DNA of 64,000 bases. Source: Parasponia andersonii (taxonomy: Eukaryota; Streptophyta; Magnoliopsida; Rosales; Cannabaceae). The first letter of the stretch is position 1, and each line of letters opens with the position of its first letter. Under the pieces are notes generated by a model, which was given only the letters and a program-made list of their open reading frames with translations, had not been told where the DNA came from and did no database searches. The translations under genes and the position numbers were made by a program. Below are positions 62,761-64,000 of the stretch, piece after piece. The stretch is taken from positions 1 to 64,000 of the forward strand of contig JXTB01000546.1 of the NCBI GenBank assembly GCA_002914805.1, in the 5' to 3' direction.

Positions 62761-62882
62761 ACACACCCAATTCGTCTTAAAGTTTGGAATAGCAGCACTG
62801 TCTCTGTCTCTCTGTCTCATTCTCGCTCTCAATCCCTGTCGCGCTCCAAGCATCCAAACAGAGGCGAAGGCGAACCATCCAG
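62760..62882 (+). other. Possible 5' leader exon of a divergent gene
   Basis: A pyrimidine-rich, less AT-rich leader (CTCTGTCTCTCTGTCTC) ends GAACCATCCAG followed by GTATATC at 62883, a good donor. It points away from NHP2 and shares its promoter. The continuation would lie across the assembly gap, and no protein can be assigned. Confidence 0.4.
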
Positions 62883-63170
62883 GTATATCTCTATCGCTTC
62901 TCTCTCGTCTGTCCTCGTTTGAGTTCGATGACAGGGCTTGCTTTAATGTTCATGACACTTTTTCAATTTTTTTAAATTTATTTTTTATTCTTTGCCTTGT
63001 TTGGTACATAATACTTGAGATTATTTATATATTGATTAACGCTAAAAAAAAATTAATAAAACTCACATTTATTTTAATTTTTTTTATACTATTAGGTCTC
63101 ATACTATCTATATTTTTTAATATTTAAACTAATATAAAATAAATTTATTATACATTCTAATAAAAAATAG

Positions 63171-63400
63171 NNNNNNNNNNNNNNNNNNNNNNNNNNNNNN
63201 NNNNNNNNNNNNNNNNNNNNNNNNNNNNNNNNNNNNNNNNNNNNNNNNNNNNNNNNNNNNNNNNNNNNNNNNNNNNNNNNNNNNNNNNNNNNNNNNNNNN
63301 NNNNNNNNNNNNNNNNNNNNNNNNNNNNNNNNNNNNNNNNNNNNNNNNNNNNNNNNNNNNNNNNNNNNNNNNNNNNNNNNNNNNNNNNNNNNNNNNNNNN
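63171..63400. other. Assembly gap, 230 N
   Basis: All bases are N. Open frames spanning it are meaningless. Confidence 0.99.
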
Positions 63401-64000
63401 TATAATTTTATCCAATTTAATCCATTATAATCCAATCTTAATCCGTACCAAACAAGGTCTTAGGGAATCGGATTTGATATCATGTATGGATACCAATGGG
63501 ATATTTTTTTTAAGCTAAGGAAACCAATCAGATTCTATACAAAAAAAAAAAAAGAAAAAAATGTACTTTAATATAAGAACTACTGTACATCAGTATAAGA
63601 ATGATCTGTTGAATGTCCAAAGGGTCGTTATTTATTTTCAATTTTTTTTAAACGGCAATTTAGTAAATTAACTGTTCTAAATTAGTGTCAATGTATAAAT
63701 TTATAACAAATTTCAAATCTAAATGTCAATGTTGATAAAAACCAAAATAGAAGGTATAATTTGAACAAAATATCAAAATACAAGATATAAAAATGATAAT
63801 AACCCTAATAATAATAATAGTTCAATACAATATTACACCATAATTTTATCAAATTCAATCTATTATAATCCAATCCAATACTATAATCCAATCTTAATCC
63901 GTGCCAAACAAGGTCTTAGGGGGGATCGGATTTGATATCACGTATGGATACCAATCGGATATTTTTTTTAAGCTAAGGAAACCAATCGGATTCAATACCA
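63401..64000. repeat. Pair of MITE-like repeats around a Mutator-MITE half
   Basis: 63401-63540 and 63839-64000 share ATAATCCAATCTTAATCCGT, CCAAACAAGGTCTTAGG, ATCGGATTTGATATCA, GTATGGATACCAAT and TTTAAGCTAAGGAAACCAAT. Between them, 63680-63803 (ATAAATTTATAACAAATTT, GGTATAATTTGAACAAA, ATATAAAAATGATAATAACC) resembles the right half of the MITE at 45837-46357. The repeats resemble short hAT-type elements with ends near CCAAACAAGG. They may continue past the window and into the gap. Confidence 0.6.

Noticed and set aside
63104..63435. Open frames spanning the N gap
   Set aside because: They consist almost wholly of undetermined residues.

Overview
This window is nuclear DNA from a flowering plant, almost certainly a eudicot. 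It is very AT-rich. The genes have long AT-rich introns with plant-type GT/AG borders, and the repeats are typical plant retrotransposons, Mutator-like elements and MITEs. Only two intact host genes can be supported. One is a TTM1/TTM2-type P-loop kinase/CYTH protein on the + strand (coding 37868-43929, 11 coding exons, 661 aa, in frame throughout). The other is the H/ACA snoRNP protein NHP2 on the - strand (coding 61286-62511, 4 exons, 157 aa).

Layout. 1029-10600 is one complete but decayed Ty1/copia element of Sirevirus type on the - strand. It has two LTRs, a tRNA-iMet primer site, several polypurine tracts, gag, protease, integrase, RT-RNase H and an extra 3' ORF, and it is flanked by the 5-bp duplication TTTTA. 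10606-13370 is AT-rich noncoding DNA with an assembly seam at 10860. 13370-14470 is an LTR-retrotransposon 5' fragment. 14520-23323 is a LINE on the + strand that has lost its RT core. It is split by a nested tandem array LTR-gag-LTR-gag-LTR (17026-21427, duplication AAGGC). 23790-24200 is a BED-finger fragment of a hAT transposase.

24215-33950 is a Mutator-like element carrying two convergent decayed genes: a DUF1985/Ulp1-like protease gene (+) and a MULE transposase gene (-). A copia RT scrap lies at 34200-34680, followed by a short GC-ended repeat. The TTM gene occupies about 36.0-44.1 kb. From 44.1 to 60.3 kb no host gene is visible. This stretch holds MITEs (45837-46357, 46936-47118), diverged direct repeats, a second hidden MULE relic (about 49.57-54.33 kb) with SWIM and zinc-knuckle remains, and a foldback element of about 1.6 kb (56112-57732).

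60383-60575 is a duplicated copy of the end of the TTM last exon and 3' UTR. NHP2 follows, with a promoter that carries telo-boxes, G-boxes and a site II motif. A possible divergent gene starts near 62760, before a 230-bp assembly gap (63171-63400). The last 600 bp are MITE-like repeats.

The window reads as two housekeeping genes in repeat-rich DNA, with nested insertions that can be ordered: the LINE is older than the gag array inserted in it. Every transposon coding region seen here is broken. All exon models come from reading splice sites and frames, not from transcripts.
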